Positions 14,880-24,481 of a DNA stretch of 64,000 nucleotides are shown piece after piece. A model generated the notes under the pieces. The model was not told where the DNA came from. It searched no databases and saw only the letters and a list, made by a program, of their open reading frames with translations. Within the stretch, counting starts at the first letter, position 1, and each line of letters begins with the position of its first letter. The stretch lies in IMG/VR virus record IMGVR_UViG_3300046557_000205, positions 1 through 64,000 of that record; one strand, given 5' to 3'. The stretch comes from a virus. A program made the position numbers and the translations under genes.

Positions 14880-15926
14880 ATGGCTTTTCAGTCCGCAACA
14901 GGCTACGGCAGCCTACCTAATGGTAAATTTTCGCCGGTTATCTACTCGCAGAAGGTTCAGAAGCAGTTCCGTAAGACTTCGGTCGTCGAAGACATTACGA
15001 ACAACGACTACTTCGGCGAGATCACTGCCTTCGGTGACAGCGTTCAGATCATCAAGGAACCTGAAATCGCGATCAGCAAGTATGCCCGTGGCACTCAGCT
15101 GACGTCTCAGGACCTCGAAGACCAGGACTTCACGCTCCTCGTTGACCGTGCTAACTCCTTCCAGTTTCAGGTCGATGACATTGAAAAGAAGCAGTCGCAT
15201 GTCAACTGGCTTGATATGGCTACCGATCGTGCTGGCTATCGTCTTGCACAGGAATATGACTCGGACGTTCTCGGCTACCTGTCGGGTTTTGAGTTTAACG
15301 CAACGACTGGCCTCTGGGCTGCTCGTACGGCTCCTGTCGGTACTAAGGCAGAAATCACTGCTGACGTCGACGAACTCTTCGCTATCCATAAGCTTGCTCG
15401 TAACGCCTTTGTGACTGCCGGTGCTTCCACCGACTCCATCGCATTGGGTACGTCTGGCACGTTTGATGCAACTCCTCTTCAGGTCCTTAACCGTATGAAC
15501 CGACTGCTCGATCAGCAGAACGTTGAGAAGGAAGGTCGCTGGATCGTAGTTGACCCAATCTTTATGGAAATCCTGATGGACGAAAATTCGAAGTTCATCA
15601 ACCGCGACTGGAACTCGGACGAGTCCCTTACCAATGGTAAGATCTCTGCTGACAAGATTCGTGGCTTCCGTGTATACGTTTCCAACAACCTTGCCTACGT
15701 TGGTACGGGTCCTGGTGTAACGTCTACGGTTGGTTCTTCGACTAACTATGGTGTTATTGTTGCTGGTCATGACTCCGCTGTCGCAACGGCTGAGCAGATC
15801 AACAAGACGGAGTCCTTCCGTTCGCCGTTTGGCTTCTCCGACATCGTTCGTGGTATGCATATGTATGGTCGTAAGATCCTGCGTCCTACCGGCCTTCTTC
15901 GTGCAATCTACAACAAGGCTTCGTAA
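14880..15926 (+). CDS. Major capsid protein (348 aa)
   Basis: The order scaffold, capsid, decoration and the length are typical of podovirus coat proteins. Internal segments such as YGSLPNGKFSPVIYS, the N-arm, and NRMNRLLDQQNVEKEGRWIV, plus the C-terminal FGFSDIVRGMHMYGRKIL, fit an HK97-fold coat. Codons are strongly C/G-ending, unlike the rest of the plus-strand block. That is expected of the most abundant phage protein, and it creates a long meaningless antisense frame. A terminator after the next gene would raise capsid transcripts over downstream ones. Confidence 0.93.
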   Translation: MAFQSATGYGSLPNGKFSPVIYSQKVQKQFRKTSVVEDITNNDYFGEITAFGDSVQIIKEPEIAISKYARGTQLTSQDLEDQDFTLLVDRANSFQFQVDDIEKKQSHVNWLDMATDRAGYRLAQEYDSDVLGYLSGFEFNATTGLWAARTAPVGTKAEITADVDELFAIHKLARNAFVTAGASTDSIALGTSGTFDATPLQVLNRMNRLLDQQNVEKEGRWIVVDPIFMEILMDENSKFINRDWNSDESLTNGKISADKIRGFRVYVSNNLAYVGTGPGVTSTVGSSTNYGVIVAGHDSAVATAEQINKTESFRSPFGFSDIVRGMHMYGRKILRPTGLLRAIYNKAS

Positions 15927-15947
15927 TCTTAAAGGAGATTAATCTAA

Positions 15948-16448
15948 ATGGCTACTATCACTACTCTTTCTAATCCTCTGTCGACTGTCCTTGGTACGAC
16001 TCCTCGTCTCATGGACAACGATAAGTTTACGTATACCCTCTGGAAGGAGATCGACCTCGCTGCTGCTGTGACGGCCAAGGGTTCTGCCCTGGCTGCTGCT
16101 GACGTTATCGAAGTCCTTCGAATTCCTGCTTTCTCTATGATTATCGGCGCGTGGGGACGTAAGTCTGCTGCTCTCGCCGGTACGGTCTCTGTCTGCACGG
16201 TTAACGTCGGTGTGACGGGTGTCAATGCTACCGGTTACGGTAACGGTTGGGACCTCTTCGCAGCCGCTGTTGATACCTTCAGTACTCCTATCTCTGGTGC
16301 TCAGCCCATCCTTACGACTGACGATACGATTGACGTCGTTATTGCCACTCTGACGGGTACGCTTACCGGTGGTAAGATCATCGTTGGTGCAGTAGTTGCC
16401 GACCTTCATAAGAAGGCTCGTGGTATCATCGCTACTCCTAAGTCTTAA
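15948..16448 (+). CDS. Probable capsid decoration or head-stabilising protein (166 aa)
   Basis: It follows the capsid gene by 21 bases with AAAGGAG in front. It has the same GC-rich codon use and is followed by an intrinsic terminator, so it is expressed at capsid-like levels. The sequence is Ala/Thr/Val rich and beta-strand-like with few charges, as in head decoration proteins. I do not recognise a specific family; the role is inferred from position and expression signs. Confidence 0.75.
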   Translation: MATITTLSNPLSTVLGTTPRLMDNDKFTYTLWKEIDLAAAVTAKGSALAAADVIEVLRIPAFSMIIGAWGRKSAALAGTVSVCTVNVGVTGVNATGYGNGWDLFAAAVDTFSTPISGAQPILTTDDTIDVVIATLTGTLTGGKIIVGAVVADLHKKARGIIATPKS

Positions 16449-16460
16449 TCTATACTACAG

Positions 16461-16486
16461 CCGGGGGTGTAAAAGCCCCCGGTTTT
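16461..16486 (+). terminator. Intrinsic terminator after capsid and decoration genes
   Basis: CCGGGGG (16,461-16,467) pairs with CCCCCGG (16,476-16,482) around an eight-base loop, followed by TTTT. It lies 13 bases after the decoration stop. Partial termination here would set the ratio of capsid to downstream tail proteins. Confidence 0.85.
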
Positions 16487-16504
16487 ACTATAAGGAGTTA
16501 AGAT

Positions 16505-16759
16505 ATGGAGATGGAACATAATCTCGATGTAAGATTATCATCTTTGGAACGTTGGCGAACAACTATTGAAGTATCTCTTGGTAAATTAGAAGTTGACAAA
16601 GGGTATATCAATAAGAGGTTTGACGCAATTGAAGGTGAACTAAAAGAAATTAAGAATGCTGGCAAGAAGTTGAACTACATGGTTTATGCTTCTGTTGTAG
16701 CATATATTGTCAAGTTTATCGTTGATGGTGGACTTGGTACTCACCTACCAATCATTTAA
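16505..16759 (+). CDS. Coiled-coil protein with a C-terminal membrane anchor, XhlA-like (84 aa)
   Basis: The first 55 residues form a charged coiled coil (LSSLERWRTTIEVSLGKLE...). Then comes a single hydrophobic segment near 60-75 (YMVYASVVAYIVKFIV). This design is that of XhlA-type proteins and some holin partners. AAGGAG precedes the ATG. It lies away from the lysis cassette at 25 kb, between capsid and tail genes, so a structural or membrane-contact role at infection is also possible. Confidence 0.6.
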   Translation: MEMEHNLDVRLSSLERWRTTIEVSLGKLEVDKGYINKRFDAIEGELKEIKNAGKKLNYMVYASVVAYIVKFIVDGGLGTHLPII

Positions 16760-16771
16760 AAGGAACCCTGA

Positions 16772-17179
16772 ATGACACTTCAATACTCTGTAACTGTAAG
16801 GAACGCGAAGCTTGATGCTGTCGAGACGGCGACCGGTACTTCTGCAATCCTTCGTATTCGAACTGGTACTGTCCCTGCAACTTGTGCTACTGCTGATGCA
16901 GGTACTGTAGTTGCAACCTGTACTCTTCCCTCTGACTGGATGGCCGCTGCTTCTAGTGGTACAAAAGCACTGACTGGCTCTTGGGCCGATAGCTCTGCTG
17001 ATGCTACTGGTACTGCTGGTCACTTCCGAATTTATGACTCTGCCGGTACGACCTGCCATATTCAGGGTACGGTTACTGCTACTGGTGGTGGTGGCGATAT
17101 GACGGTTGATAATACCTCCTTCGCTTCTGGTCAGGCCTTTACGGTCACGACCTTTACGCTGACTGCTGGTAACGCCTAA
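16772..17179 (+). CDS. Small beta-rich structural protein (135 aa)
   Basis: MTLQYSVTVRNAKLDAVE... is Thr/Ala/Gly rich, almost without Lys or Glu, and alternates in beta-strand fashion (SAILRIRTGTVP, GHFRIYDSAGTTCHI). Such proteins are common near capsid and fiber genes and may decorate the head or join fibers. A good ribosome-binding site (AAAAGGAA) precedes it. The specific role is unknown. Confidence 0.7.
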   Translation: MTLQYSVTVRNAKLDAVETATGTSAILRIRTGTVPATCATADAGTVVATCTLPSDWMAAASSGTKALTGSWADSSADATGTAGHFRIYDSAGTTCHIQGTVTATGGGGDMTVDNTSFASGQAFTVTTFTLTAGNA

Positions 17180-17198
17180 TCAATAAGGGAGAGTACAA

Positions 17199-20100
17199 TT
17201 GGCTGCAACTATTACACTTGTTGGCACTACTACTGCCACAACGTCTGCTACTCTCCCTGCCCACCAAGCTGGCGACCTCATTGTTCTATTCGTTTCCCGT
17301 AACAACCTAGTAACTGCTCCAACTACTCCTACTGCTGGTGGTACTGTCCCTACTTGGACAAGTCTTATGACCCTAGCTGGTACTTCTTGTTGGGCTGGTG
17401 TATTTTATGCTACTGCTGTTAACGAACTAACAACTACCGGAACTTGGACTAATGCTACTCAGATTGAAGTAGCTATCTATCGTAGTACCGGGAGCTTTGG
17501 TTTTGTTGGTACACCAACTTCCAATCAGGGACTAGGTACAACTATTACATACCCAGCAGCTACTAATGCTTCTGGCTCTCATACTGGCCAATGGTTGAAC
17601 TTCGGTTTTACGAGGGCAATCAATAGTACTATCGAAACTCCTCCTACTGGATCTACTCTGGTTAGGAATGACGTTGCTAGTGCTTCAGAGTCCAGTATCT
17701 TTACTAAATCTTCTGTCAGTTCAAACTTCACTTCAGCTAACGTATCCATTGGTGGTACTAGTACTGGCTGGATTGGGATGACTGCACAGCTTGCTTGTAG
17801 CAATTTTACTACAGGTAAAACATACAATCCACAAGAACCTGGCCCTTGGGTTGGTTACTATACTGGTCTAGAAAGCAGTGGGTTCAATGGTACTAAAAGC
17901 TACACTCTCGGCGGTGGTGCTCCTACTCTAGGATATCCTCCAGCCAAAGCCACAAGATGGTTAGGTTGTGTTGCAAAAGCATATAATGCTGGTTTTAGTA
18001 CTGAATATGAAATTACAGCTGCTACTATTGGTGGTATATCCGCAACTATTAAACATTCTACAGGAACTTGGGCAAGTGGTGCATATACCGCTATTCTTGC
18101 TAACGTCCCTACTGGATTAACACCTACCCTGACTATCACTGTTGCAACCGGTACTCAGGTTATGGTTAACAGTGAATTTGCTTTCGATAATGTTGATCCT
18201 ACAACTCTTTCTATAACCTTCAATAACTCTTCTCTTGTGACATTCAATACTGTTGCAGGAGACCAGGTATATGGTGTTACCAATGTTTCATTTACACCTA
18301 TTGAAGATTCTCCTATGGGGAATACTACAAACCTAACTCAAGTATACGAGAATGTTTATTCCTCAGGGAATTTATCATCTCAAGGTGTTAAGTTATTTAC
18401 AAATACGAATACTGGTATAAGTTTTGATGCTGGTACTAACTACGCTGGACGTACATCTGGTGGTAGTTATGTAGTCAAAGCTGCAACAAGCGCTACAACT
18501 ACTACGACTGACTTTCTACTCTCTGGTTCTTCTTATACTATCCCAACTGGTGTTACCAACCTTCTCTCTGTAGAAGTACTTGGTGCAGGTGGTTCGGGTG
18601 CTAGTGTATCAGCCGGTACTGTAGGAGCAGGTGGAGGAGGTGGAGCTTACTCTGCTATCTTTAACATGTCTGTCACTGCTGGTGCTAGTGTATCTTATCA
18701 AGTAGGTTCTACTGGTGATACATGGTTCTCTACTTCTGGTACTGTCCTAGCTAAAGCTGGTGTAACCCCAACGGGTTCTACTGGTGGAGCAGGTGGTGCA
18801 GCAGGTAGTGGTGTTGGTACTGTAACCTTCTCTGGTGGTGCAGGCGGTAACGCTGGTTCATCTGGGGGTGGCGGAGGTGGCGGTGCTGCTGGTCCTAGGG
18901 GTAATGGTAAAGCTGGTGGTGTTGGTTCTTCAGGTCTCCGAGGAGGAGGCGGTGGTGGAGCTAATGGTTACTGGTCTACAGCTGCTGGTGATGCTACTAC
19001 AGGTGGTTCTGGTATTGGTGGAGCAGGTCCTACTAACTCGGTAGGTGGTCCTCGTGATACTGGTACTGCTGGTACAGCCGGTTCCGGTGGTGGTGGTAAT
19101 AATGGTGGTTCAGCTGCTGGTAACGGTTCTCACAATTCTGAATGGGGCATTACACATGGTGTAGGCTCTGGCGGTGGTGGGGGCGGTGGTAACACAGGTG
19201 AATTTGCAGGTTCTGGTGGTGGCTTCGGTGGGGGTGGGGGTGGATCCTCTTCTTCTACTATTGCTGGTGCTGGTACAGGTGCTGGTGGTCTTATTGCAAT
19301 TACCTATTTTGGTACCGCTGGTGGTACAGGTACTGCATCAATCACTGAAGCTTCTGATACTGTCTCTAGTGCTTCTACTATTGCACTGTCAGCCAATGCA
19401 TCTATCACTACTGCAAATGATACTTCATCTTCTACTTCAACACTAGTTATAACTTCAAACACCTCAGACACAGAGGGCAACGATACAAGTACTTCAGCTG
19501 GTACGATTAGTATTAAAGCTAATGCTTCTATTACAGAAGATGGCGATACGATACTATCAGATGCTAGAGGTCCTACTCGTTTTGCTGATGCTTCCATTAC
19601 TGAGGCTGACGACACTATATCAAGCACTGGTCAATCTTCTTATTCTGGTATCCTAACGGTTACAGAAGCAGACGACACTATAGTAAGTGCTACGAGGGCT
19701 GCTATCTCTGCTACTGTAATTCCTACAGAAGATAGTGATACTTCATCTTCTACCTCAACAATAAGTATTAGAGCTAATGCCCCAATCTCTGAGGCAGGTG
19801 ATACAATCTTTGCTGATGCTAACGGTCTACCTCCTCCAATAACTGGAACGGTGAATGTTACTGAAGCGAACGATACACTCTCTAGCTTAAACACTGTGCT
19901 TATTACAGGTACTTATACGAATACAGAAGCTAATGATACTCTTACTTCAGGAACTATCCTTAAGGTTACGGCTAATAGCTCTAACACTGAAGTAAATGAT
20001 ACTATTTCAGCTACTGCTAATTCCTCAAACTCTGGTGTCTTAAATATCACTGAGACTAACGATACTGTCACTTCAGCTACTAAGTTGGCTCTTAGTGGTG

Positions 20101-20597
20101 TATTTAATATCAGTGAGAATTCAGACACTGCCTCTAGTGCAACAACTATCCTTATTTCAGCCAATGTTGTACCTCTTGAAGAAAACGACTCTCTCTCTGC
20201 TTTTGGTTCGAAACCACCAATTGTAGCAAATAGTTCAATGGCTGAAGATAGTGATACAATAGTATCTGCTAGTACCATCTCTCTTCCGACCATACACGCT
20301 GATGTAGGCGTTACAGAGGGTAATGATACACTATCTACCGCTGCAACTACAAAGATCACTGGTGGTGCCTCTATGGTCGAAGGAAACGATACTCTATCAA
20401 CTAGAGGTGGTCCTAAGATTGTAGCAAATGGTAATACAATAGAACAAAATGATATAGTTGTCAGTACTGCTACTCGTCCTCCGTGGCGTCCTATCAGTGA
20501 TGACAGCACACTCCCATACTCAACTAAGTCTGGATCAAATGATAGACCTTACCAAGGTAATTCAGATATTGGAAGACGTCCCTATAAAACTGGTTAA
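17199..20597 (+). CDS. Giant repeat-rich fiber or surface protein (1132 aa, TTG start)
   Basis: The start is the TTG at 17,199: AAGGGAGA lies just before it and no ATG is nearby. The order is: an N-terminal beta-rich domain (about 1-450); a glycine-rich domain (about 460-705) with many G-G-x-G runs, as in phage adhesins that end in polyglycine sandwiches; then about 20 degenerate repeats of roughly 20 residues containing T-E-x-x-D-T (about 713-1090); and a short polar tail. Codons are Thr/Ser rich. A long virion surface fiber or host-binding protein is most likely. Confidence 0.75.
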   Translation: MAATITLVGTTTATTSATLPAHQAGDLIVLFVSRNNLVTAPTTPTAGGTVPTWTSLMTLAGTSCWAGVFYATAVNELTTTGTWTNATQIEVAIYRSTGSFGFVGTPTSNQGLGTTITYPAATNASGSHTGQWLNFGFTRAINSTIETPPTGSTLVRNDVASASESSIFTKSSVSSNFTSANVSIGGTSTGWIGMTAQLACSNFTTGKTYNPQEPGPWVGYYTGLESSGFNGTKSYTLGGGAPTLGYPPAKATRWLGCVAKAYNAGFSTEYEITAATIGGISATIKHSTGTWASGAYTAILANVPTGLTPTLTITVATGTQVMVNSEFAFDNVDPTTLSITFNNSSLVTFNTVAGDQVYGVTNVSFTPIEDSPMGNTTNLTQVYENVYSSGNLSSQGVKLFTNTNTGISFDAGTNYAGRTSGGSYVVKAATSATTTTTDFLLSGSSYTIPTGVTNLLSVEVLGAGGSGASVSAGTVGAGGGGGAYSAIFNMSVTAGASVSYQVGSTGDTWFSTSGTVLAKAGVTPTGSTGGAGGAAGSGVGTVTFSGGAGGNAGSSGGGGGGGAAGPRGNGKAGGVGSSGLRGGGGGGANGYWSTAAGDATTGGSGIGGAGPTNSVGGPRDTGTAGTAGSGGGGNNGGSAAGNGSHNSEWGITHGVGSGGGGGGGNTGEFAGSGGGFGGGGGGSSSSTIAGAGTGAGGLIAITYFGTAGGTGTASITEASDTVSSASTIALSANASITTANDTSSSTSTLVITSNTSDTEGNDTSTSAGTISIKANASITEDGDTILSDARGPTRFADASITEADDTISSTGQSSYSGILTVTEADDTIVSATRAAISATVIPTEDSDTSSSTSTISIRANAPISEAGDTIFADANGLPPPITGTVNVTEANDTLSSLNTVLITGTYTNTEANDTLTSGTILKVTANSSNTEVNDTISATANSSNSGVLNITETNDTVTSATKLALSGVFNISENSDTASSATTILISANVVPLEENDSLSAFGSKPPIVANSSMAEDSDTIVSASTISLPTIHADVGVTEGNDTLSTAATTKITGGASMVEGNDTLSTRGGPKIVANGNTIEQNDIVVSTATRPPWRPISDDSTLPYSTKSGSNDRPYQGNSDIGRRPYKTG
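19337..20475 (+). repeat. About 20 degenerate T-E-x-[ND]-D-T coding repeats
   Basis: Within the 1132-aa fiber the pattern [NS][IV]TE[AG][NDS]DT[ILV][ST][ST] recurs about every 19-22 codons, for example ITEASDTVSS, TEADDTISS, TEANDTLSS, VEGNDTLS. Units are diverged at DNA level, so this is an old amplification rather than a recent slippage tract. Confidence 0.8.
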
Positions 20598-20643
20598 TCA
20601 GCGAAGCTGAGTATTCTTTGCTACGCAAATAAAGGAATTTTCA

Positions 20644-21387
20644 ATGGCAGGTAGTACTTATCTAGATCTTGTTAATCGTGTCATTAGACGTATTAATGAA
20701 GTCGAACTCACTGAAACTTCCTTTGCCTCAGCTCGCGGTATGCAGGCTGTAGTTAAGGATGCTGTTCGAGATGCAGTGTATGAGATTAATCAACAGAAGT
20801 GGGAATGGCCATATCATGCATATCAGAACGCTCAGGTTCTGCAGATAGGTGAGAATGAGTATTCTTGGCCTTTGGACTTTAAGTCTGTCGACTGGAATAG
20901 CTTCCAGATCCGAAAAGACACTGCTCTGAATATCAATAATACTCATCTCGCTGTTATCGACAGGAATGAGTGGTATACATATATGAAGGATGCAGATGAA
21001 GATAACTACCCTAATGGTACGAAACTTCCTCACTATGTTTTCAAAGCTCATGGTAATGGTTTTGGTGTAGCCCCTGCTCCCGATAAAGCTTACACAGTAG
21101 AGTTTAGATACTATAGGAATGAAAATCCTTTGGTAATCTTCAGCGATGTTACAGACATTCCTAGTGAATTTGATAACGTTATTACTATGGGCGCCCTATA
21201 CCACATGAATCTCTTCCGGGAAAATCAACAGGGAGTTGCAATTGCTCAAGACTCTTTCACTAAAGGTATTAAAGCAATGTATTCAATTCTCGTGGGTGAA
21301 GTGTCTCCCTACGTGTCAACTACTGTACTTAACAATACAGGTATTCCCACTCTTAATGGTGGCGGAAGGGATAATTATAAGCTATGA
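20644..21387 (+). CDS. Tail tubular protein A-like head-tail adaptor (247 aa)
   Basis: The sequence pattern MAGSTYLDLVNRVIRRINE followed by helical DAVRDAVYEINQQKWEWPY, then a beta core and a C-terminal helix (MYSILVGEV), matches podovirus gp11/TTPA-type adaptors, which sit between portal and nozzle. The next gene encodes a nozzle-like protein and overlaps by four bases, as in T7-like phages. Length (usually 190-250) fits. Confidence 0.8.
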   Translation: MAGSTYLDLVNRVIRRINEVELTETSFASARGMQAVVKDAVRDAVYEINQQKWEWPYHAYQNAQVLQIGENEYSWPLDFKSVDWNSFQIRKDTALNINNTHLAVIDRNEWYTYMKDADEDNYPNGTKLPHYVFKAHGNGFGVAPAPDKAYTVEFRYYRNENPLVIFSDVTDIPSEFDNVITMGALYHMNLFRENQQGVAIAQDSFTKGIKAMYSILVGEVSPYVSTTVLNNTGIPTLNGGGRDNYKL

Positions 21388-22997
21388 TGGAAGAACTCCA
21401 AAGTCAGAAGGTCGTCAGTCTCGGTGGTCTAAATTCTAATGTAAATCACATTCAGCTCTCGGACAATGAACCAGGATCTGCTGTTGAACTTCAGAACTTT
21501 GAGAGTTCCCTTTATGGTGGTTATCGCAGACTATCTGGTTATGACTATCTAAGTCCTGACAGTCATCAAGTTGATGCAACTAATGCTGAGGGTCGTATCC
21601 TGATGGTTACGATCTTCAATGATGGTTTCTATGCTGCACGTAAACAGAAGTCAGGTAATACTTACAAGATTTACTCTTTCAATGGAGCTTCTTGGGATCC
21701 AATTACAACTGGTTTTACCCTTAGTTCTGTTAATGTAACTCGTATCAGATTTAAAGAGTTCAATTTCAAGGGTGTTCAGACTATTTGTTTTGTCGATGGT
21801 GTGAATAACGCCTATCTCTTTAATGGTACAACTTGGTCACAGATTGATTCAGCTGATACTGGTGCCGACTATGCACATGCTGGTGGAAATCAGGCAGTAA
21901 ATGCACCTAATCTAGTTAACGTATTCAGAAACTTTCTCTTCATTGCACAGAGTAACGTAGTTGTCTACAGTGCTCCACTCAGTGAATTCAATTGGACAGC
22001 TGCTGCTGGCTCAGGTCAGCTTCCTGTAGGGTTTGTAATTCAACAGATTATGCCTTTCCGTGATGCTCTCTATGTCTTTGGTGTCAATAACATCAAGGCA
22101 GTTACTGTAGCTACAACCTCTGCTGGTGTCTCTAGCTTTGTTATCAATGACGTTACAACTAATATCGGTTGCTTGGCTCCTGATAGTGTAGTTGAAATCG
22201 ATGGTAACTTGGTCTTCTTATCTCAGGATGGGTTCAGACCTATTGAAGGTACAGATAGAATTGGTGACGTACAGTTGGAAATGATCTCTAAGAAGATCCA
22301 ACAGCTTATCACTGATGAAATTGTCGGTAACGATATGTCTGAACTTTGTTCAGTTCTTGTCAGAAACAAATCACAGGTACGGTTCTTCTTCTCATCCCCT
22401 AGTAAACCAAGAGCTAGTACCTTTGGTGTCATTGGATGTCTCAGAAATGCTGCAACCAATACCGGAGCTACTTCTCAAACTTGGGAGTGGGGACGATTGA
22501 AGGGTATCAGTGCTGCTTGTGCATTCTCTAAGTATATTGGAAGCAATGAATATGTCCTCCATGGTACTTATGATGGTATGGTTATGAGACAAGAAGTAGG
22601 TAATACTTTCGCTGGTAATGCAGTTGAGGCTATCTATGCTACACCGTTCTTGGATTTTGGTGCTGCTGGTGTTCGAAAGACAATGAGGAAAATTAGGTTG
22701 TTTGTCCGCCCCGAAGGTGAAATGATTATCTCAGCCCGTCTTGTTTATGACTGGAATGATATAAGTAAACTCAATCCTACTACTTATGGTATCGAAACTG
22801 ATACAAGTTCTTTGGCTCGATATGGTACAGCTGTATATGGAACAAGTGTTTATTCTGCCCCCGGAACTCCGGTTCTAATCTCTAATGTTGAGGGCTCTGG
22901 CTTCTCAGTACAAGTACGTTATTCAACTGTAGATACGAATGCTCCTTACACCATTCAAGGTGCACTTTATGACTTTTCCGTAGAGGGGAGAAAATAA
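21384..22997 (+). CDS. Tail tubular protein B-like tail nozzle (537 aa)
   Basis: It overlaps the adaptor gene (ATGA type). The N-terminus (VVSLGGLNSNVNHIQLSDNE) and the repeated F-x-D/N-G, Y-x-F-N-G strands have the beta-propeller pattern seen in short-tailed phage nozzle and stabilisation proteins. Alternating strands and the C-terminal RKIRLFVRPEG/VRYSTVDTNAPY segment support a platform role. It would close the tail exit before ejection. Confidence 0.75.
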   Translation: MMEELQSQKVVSLGGLNSNVNHIQLSDNEPGSAVELQNFESSLYGGYRRLSGYDYLSPDSHQVDATNAEGRILMVTIFNDGFYAARKQKSGNTYKIYSFNGASWDPITTGFTLSSVNVTRIRFKEFNFKGVQTICFVDGVNNAYLFNGTTWSQIDSADTGADYAHAGGNQAVNAPNLVNVFRNFLFIAQSNVVVYSAPLSEFNWTAAAGSGQLPVGFVIQQIMPFRDALYVFGVNNIKAVTVATTSAGVSSFVINDVTTNIGCLAPDSVVEIDGNLVFLSQDGFRPIEGTDRIGDVQLEMISKKIQQLITDEIVGNDMSELCSVLVRNKSQVRFFFSSPSKPRASTFGVIGCLRNAATNTGATSQTWEWGRLKGISAACAFSKYIGSNEYVLHGTYDGMVMRQEVGNTFAGNAVEAIYATPFLDFGAAGVRKTMRKIRLFVRPEGEMIISARLVYDWNDISKLNPTTYGIETDTSSLARYGTAVYGTSVYSAPGTPVLISNVEGSGFSVQVRYSTVDTNAPYTIQGALYDFSVEGRK

Positions 22998-24472
22998 TGG
23001 GTAATGGTTATACTAGACAGAGTGCAGCAGATATTCAGGATGGGGTCATTGTCGAAGCCACTCCTCTTAATGCTGAATTTAACCAGCTACAGAGTGCTTT
23101 CAACTCTAGTACTGGACATACCCATGATGGTACTCTAGGAGAAGGTCCTAAGATCTCTCTCACAGGATCAATCACTGGTGTCCTCCCTGTTGTCAATGGA
23201 GGTATCGGAGGTATTAATAACCCCGGTGTAGCCGCTGATCCCGGAGCCTCTGATGATTCCACTACAGGTTATGTACCTGGATCTATCTGGGTAAATAGTA
23301 CAACGAAAGTCATTTGGCTATGTACTGTTAATACTGCCGGTTCTGCTGTATGGGTTAACTATCAGCCAATCAAAGCAGGTCTAACATCTATTGGTAATTT
23401 GACTACCGGTGCTGATCTTATGATCTACACTACTGCAAATAACCTCTACACTACGACTGCTCTAACTCCTTATGCACGTACAATTATTGATGATGCAGAT
23501 GCTACTTCAGTAAAGAATACTCTTGGTATTTCTACTTTCGTTCAAACGATCCTTGATGATACTGATGCTGCTACCGTCCGGAATACGATTGGTCTAGGCT
23601 CTATAGCTACACAGAACACTAATGCCTTGAATGTTACCGGTGGTACACTTACAGGCGTAAACGTTACTGGTACTCTAAGCTCTTCGTCTGTCACAATCAG
23701 TGGTGGTACTATTACAGGTATTACTGACTTGGCTGTTGCCGATGGTGGTACTGGTTCTTCCAGTGTTGCTGCAATGAAGACTAGCTTCGGTCTTGATCAG
23801 TTGGATAATACTACTGATATGAACAAGCCACTTTCTACTGCACAGAAGACTTATATTGATAATGCTTTTGCTGTTCAAGCTCCTGTAGGTATGGTTGCAA
23901 TGTTCCCTGCAGCTACTGCTCCTTCTGGATGGGTAGAATGTAATGGTGCACTTCTTAACCGTACAAGTTACTCTGCTCTTTGGGTTGCTGCTCAGGCAAT
24001 GGGTACTGTAACTGACGCTAACTGGACTTCGTCTCAGATTGGTTGCTTCTCAGTAGGTAACGGTTCAACAACTTTCCGTATTCCAGATCTCAGGGGTGAA
24101 TTCATCCGTGGTTGGGATAATGGTAAGGGCCTTGATCCTAGTCGTGTACGTGGTTCTTACCAGAGTCCACAGAACCTTAGTCATGCTCATACAGCTTCTG
24201 CTGATGCTCAGGGCAACCATGCACACGGTGTTAGTGACCCAGGACATGCTCATACGCTTACTATGTGGGCTGGTGATGGTGGTCGATCTGATGGCTTTGG
24301 TGGTAACGGAACTGCTTCAGTTATTGGTAACTTTGCCACTGCAGCAGCAGGAACTGGTATCGGTATTCAGGCAGCAGGTCTTCATGGACATAATATCACA
24401 GTTAATGCCGATGGTGGTTCAGAAGCTCGCCCAGGTAACGTTAGCTTGATGTATTGCATCAAATATCAATAA
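22997..24472 (+). CDS. Tail fiber with a C-terminal phage collar domain (491 aa)
   Basis: The C-terminal 180 residues match the phage tail collar domain: GMVAMFPAATAPSGW near 296-310, FRIPDLRGEFIRGWD near 365, and paired His motifs (HAHTASADAQGNHAHG) that bind metal in fiber tips. The middle is Thr/Gly/Ser-rich with repeated DDxDAxxVxNTxG units (about 165-205). The next gene is a likely chaperone, as usual for such fibers. The start codon overlaps the nozzle stop. Confidence 0.88.
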   Translation: MGNGYTRQSAADIQDGVIVEATPLNAEFNQLQSAFNSSTGHTHDGTLGEGPKISLTGSITGVLPVVNGGIGGINNPGVAADPGASDDSTTGYVPGSIWVNSTTKVIWLCTVNTAGSAVWVNYQPIKAGLTSIGNLTTGADLMIYTTANNLYTTTALTPYARTIIDDADATSVKNTLGISTFVQTILDDTDAATVRNTIGLGSIATQNTNALNVTGGTLTGVNVTGTLSSSSVTISGGTITGITDLAVADGGTGSSSVAAMKTSFGLDQLDNTTDMNKPLSTAQKTYIDNAFAVQAPVGMVAMFPAATAPSGWVECNGALLNRTSYSALWVAAQAMGTVTDANWTSSQIGCFSVGNGSTTFRIPDLRGEFIRGWDNGKGLDPSRVRGSYQSPQNLSHAHTASADAQGNHAHGVSDPGHAHTLTMWAGDGGRSDGFGGNGTASVIGNFATAAAGTGIGIQAAGLHGHNITVNADGGSEARPGNVSLMYCIKYQ

Positions 24473-24481
24473 GAGGTGATC

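Noticed and set aside
14913-15860. 315-aa minus-strand open frame opposite the major capsid gene
   Set aside because: Shadow of the biased capsid codons; transcription here is rightward and the sense frame is clearly the coat protein.
19337-20475. Regular repeats considered as a CRISPR-like array
   Set aside because: The units are in-frame protein repeats with diverged DNA, no constant repeats or unique spacers, and no cas genes.
19913-20509. 198-aa minus-strand open frame opposite the fiber repeats
   Set aside because: Produced by the repetitive coding repeats on the other strand; no start signal and repeat-like nonsense sequence.
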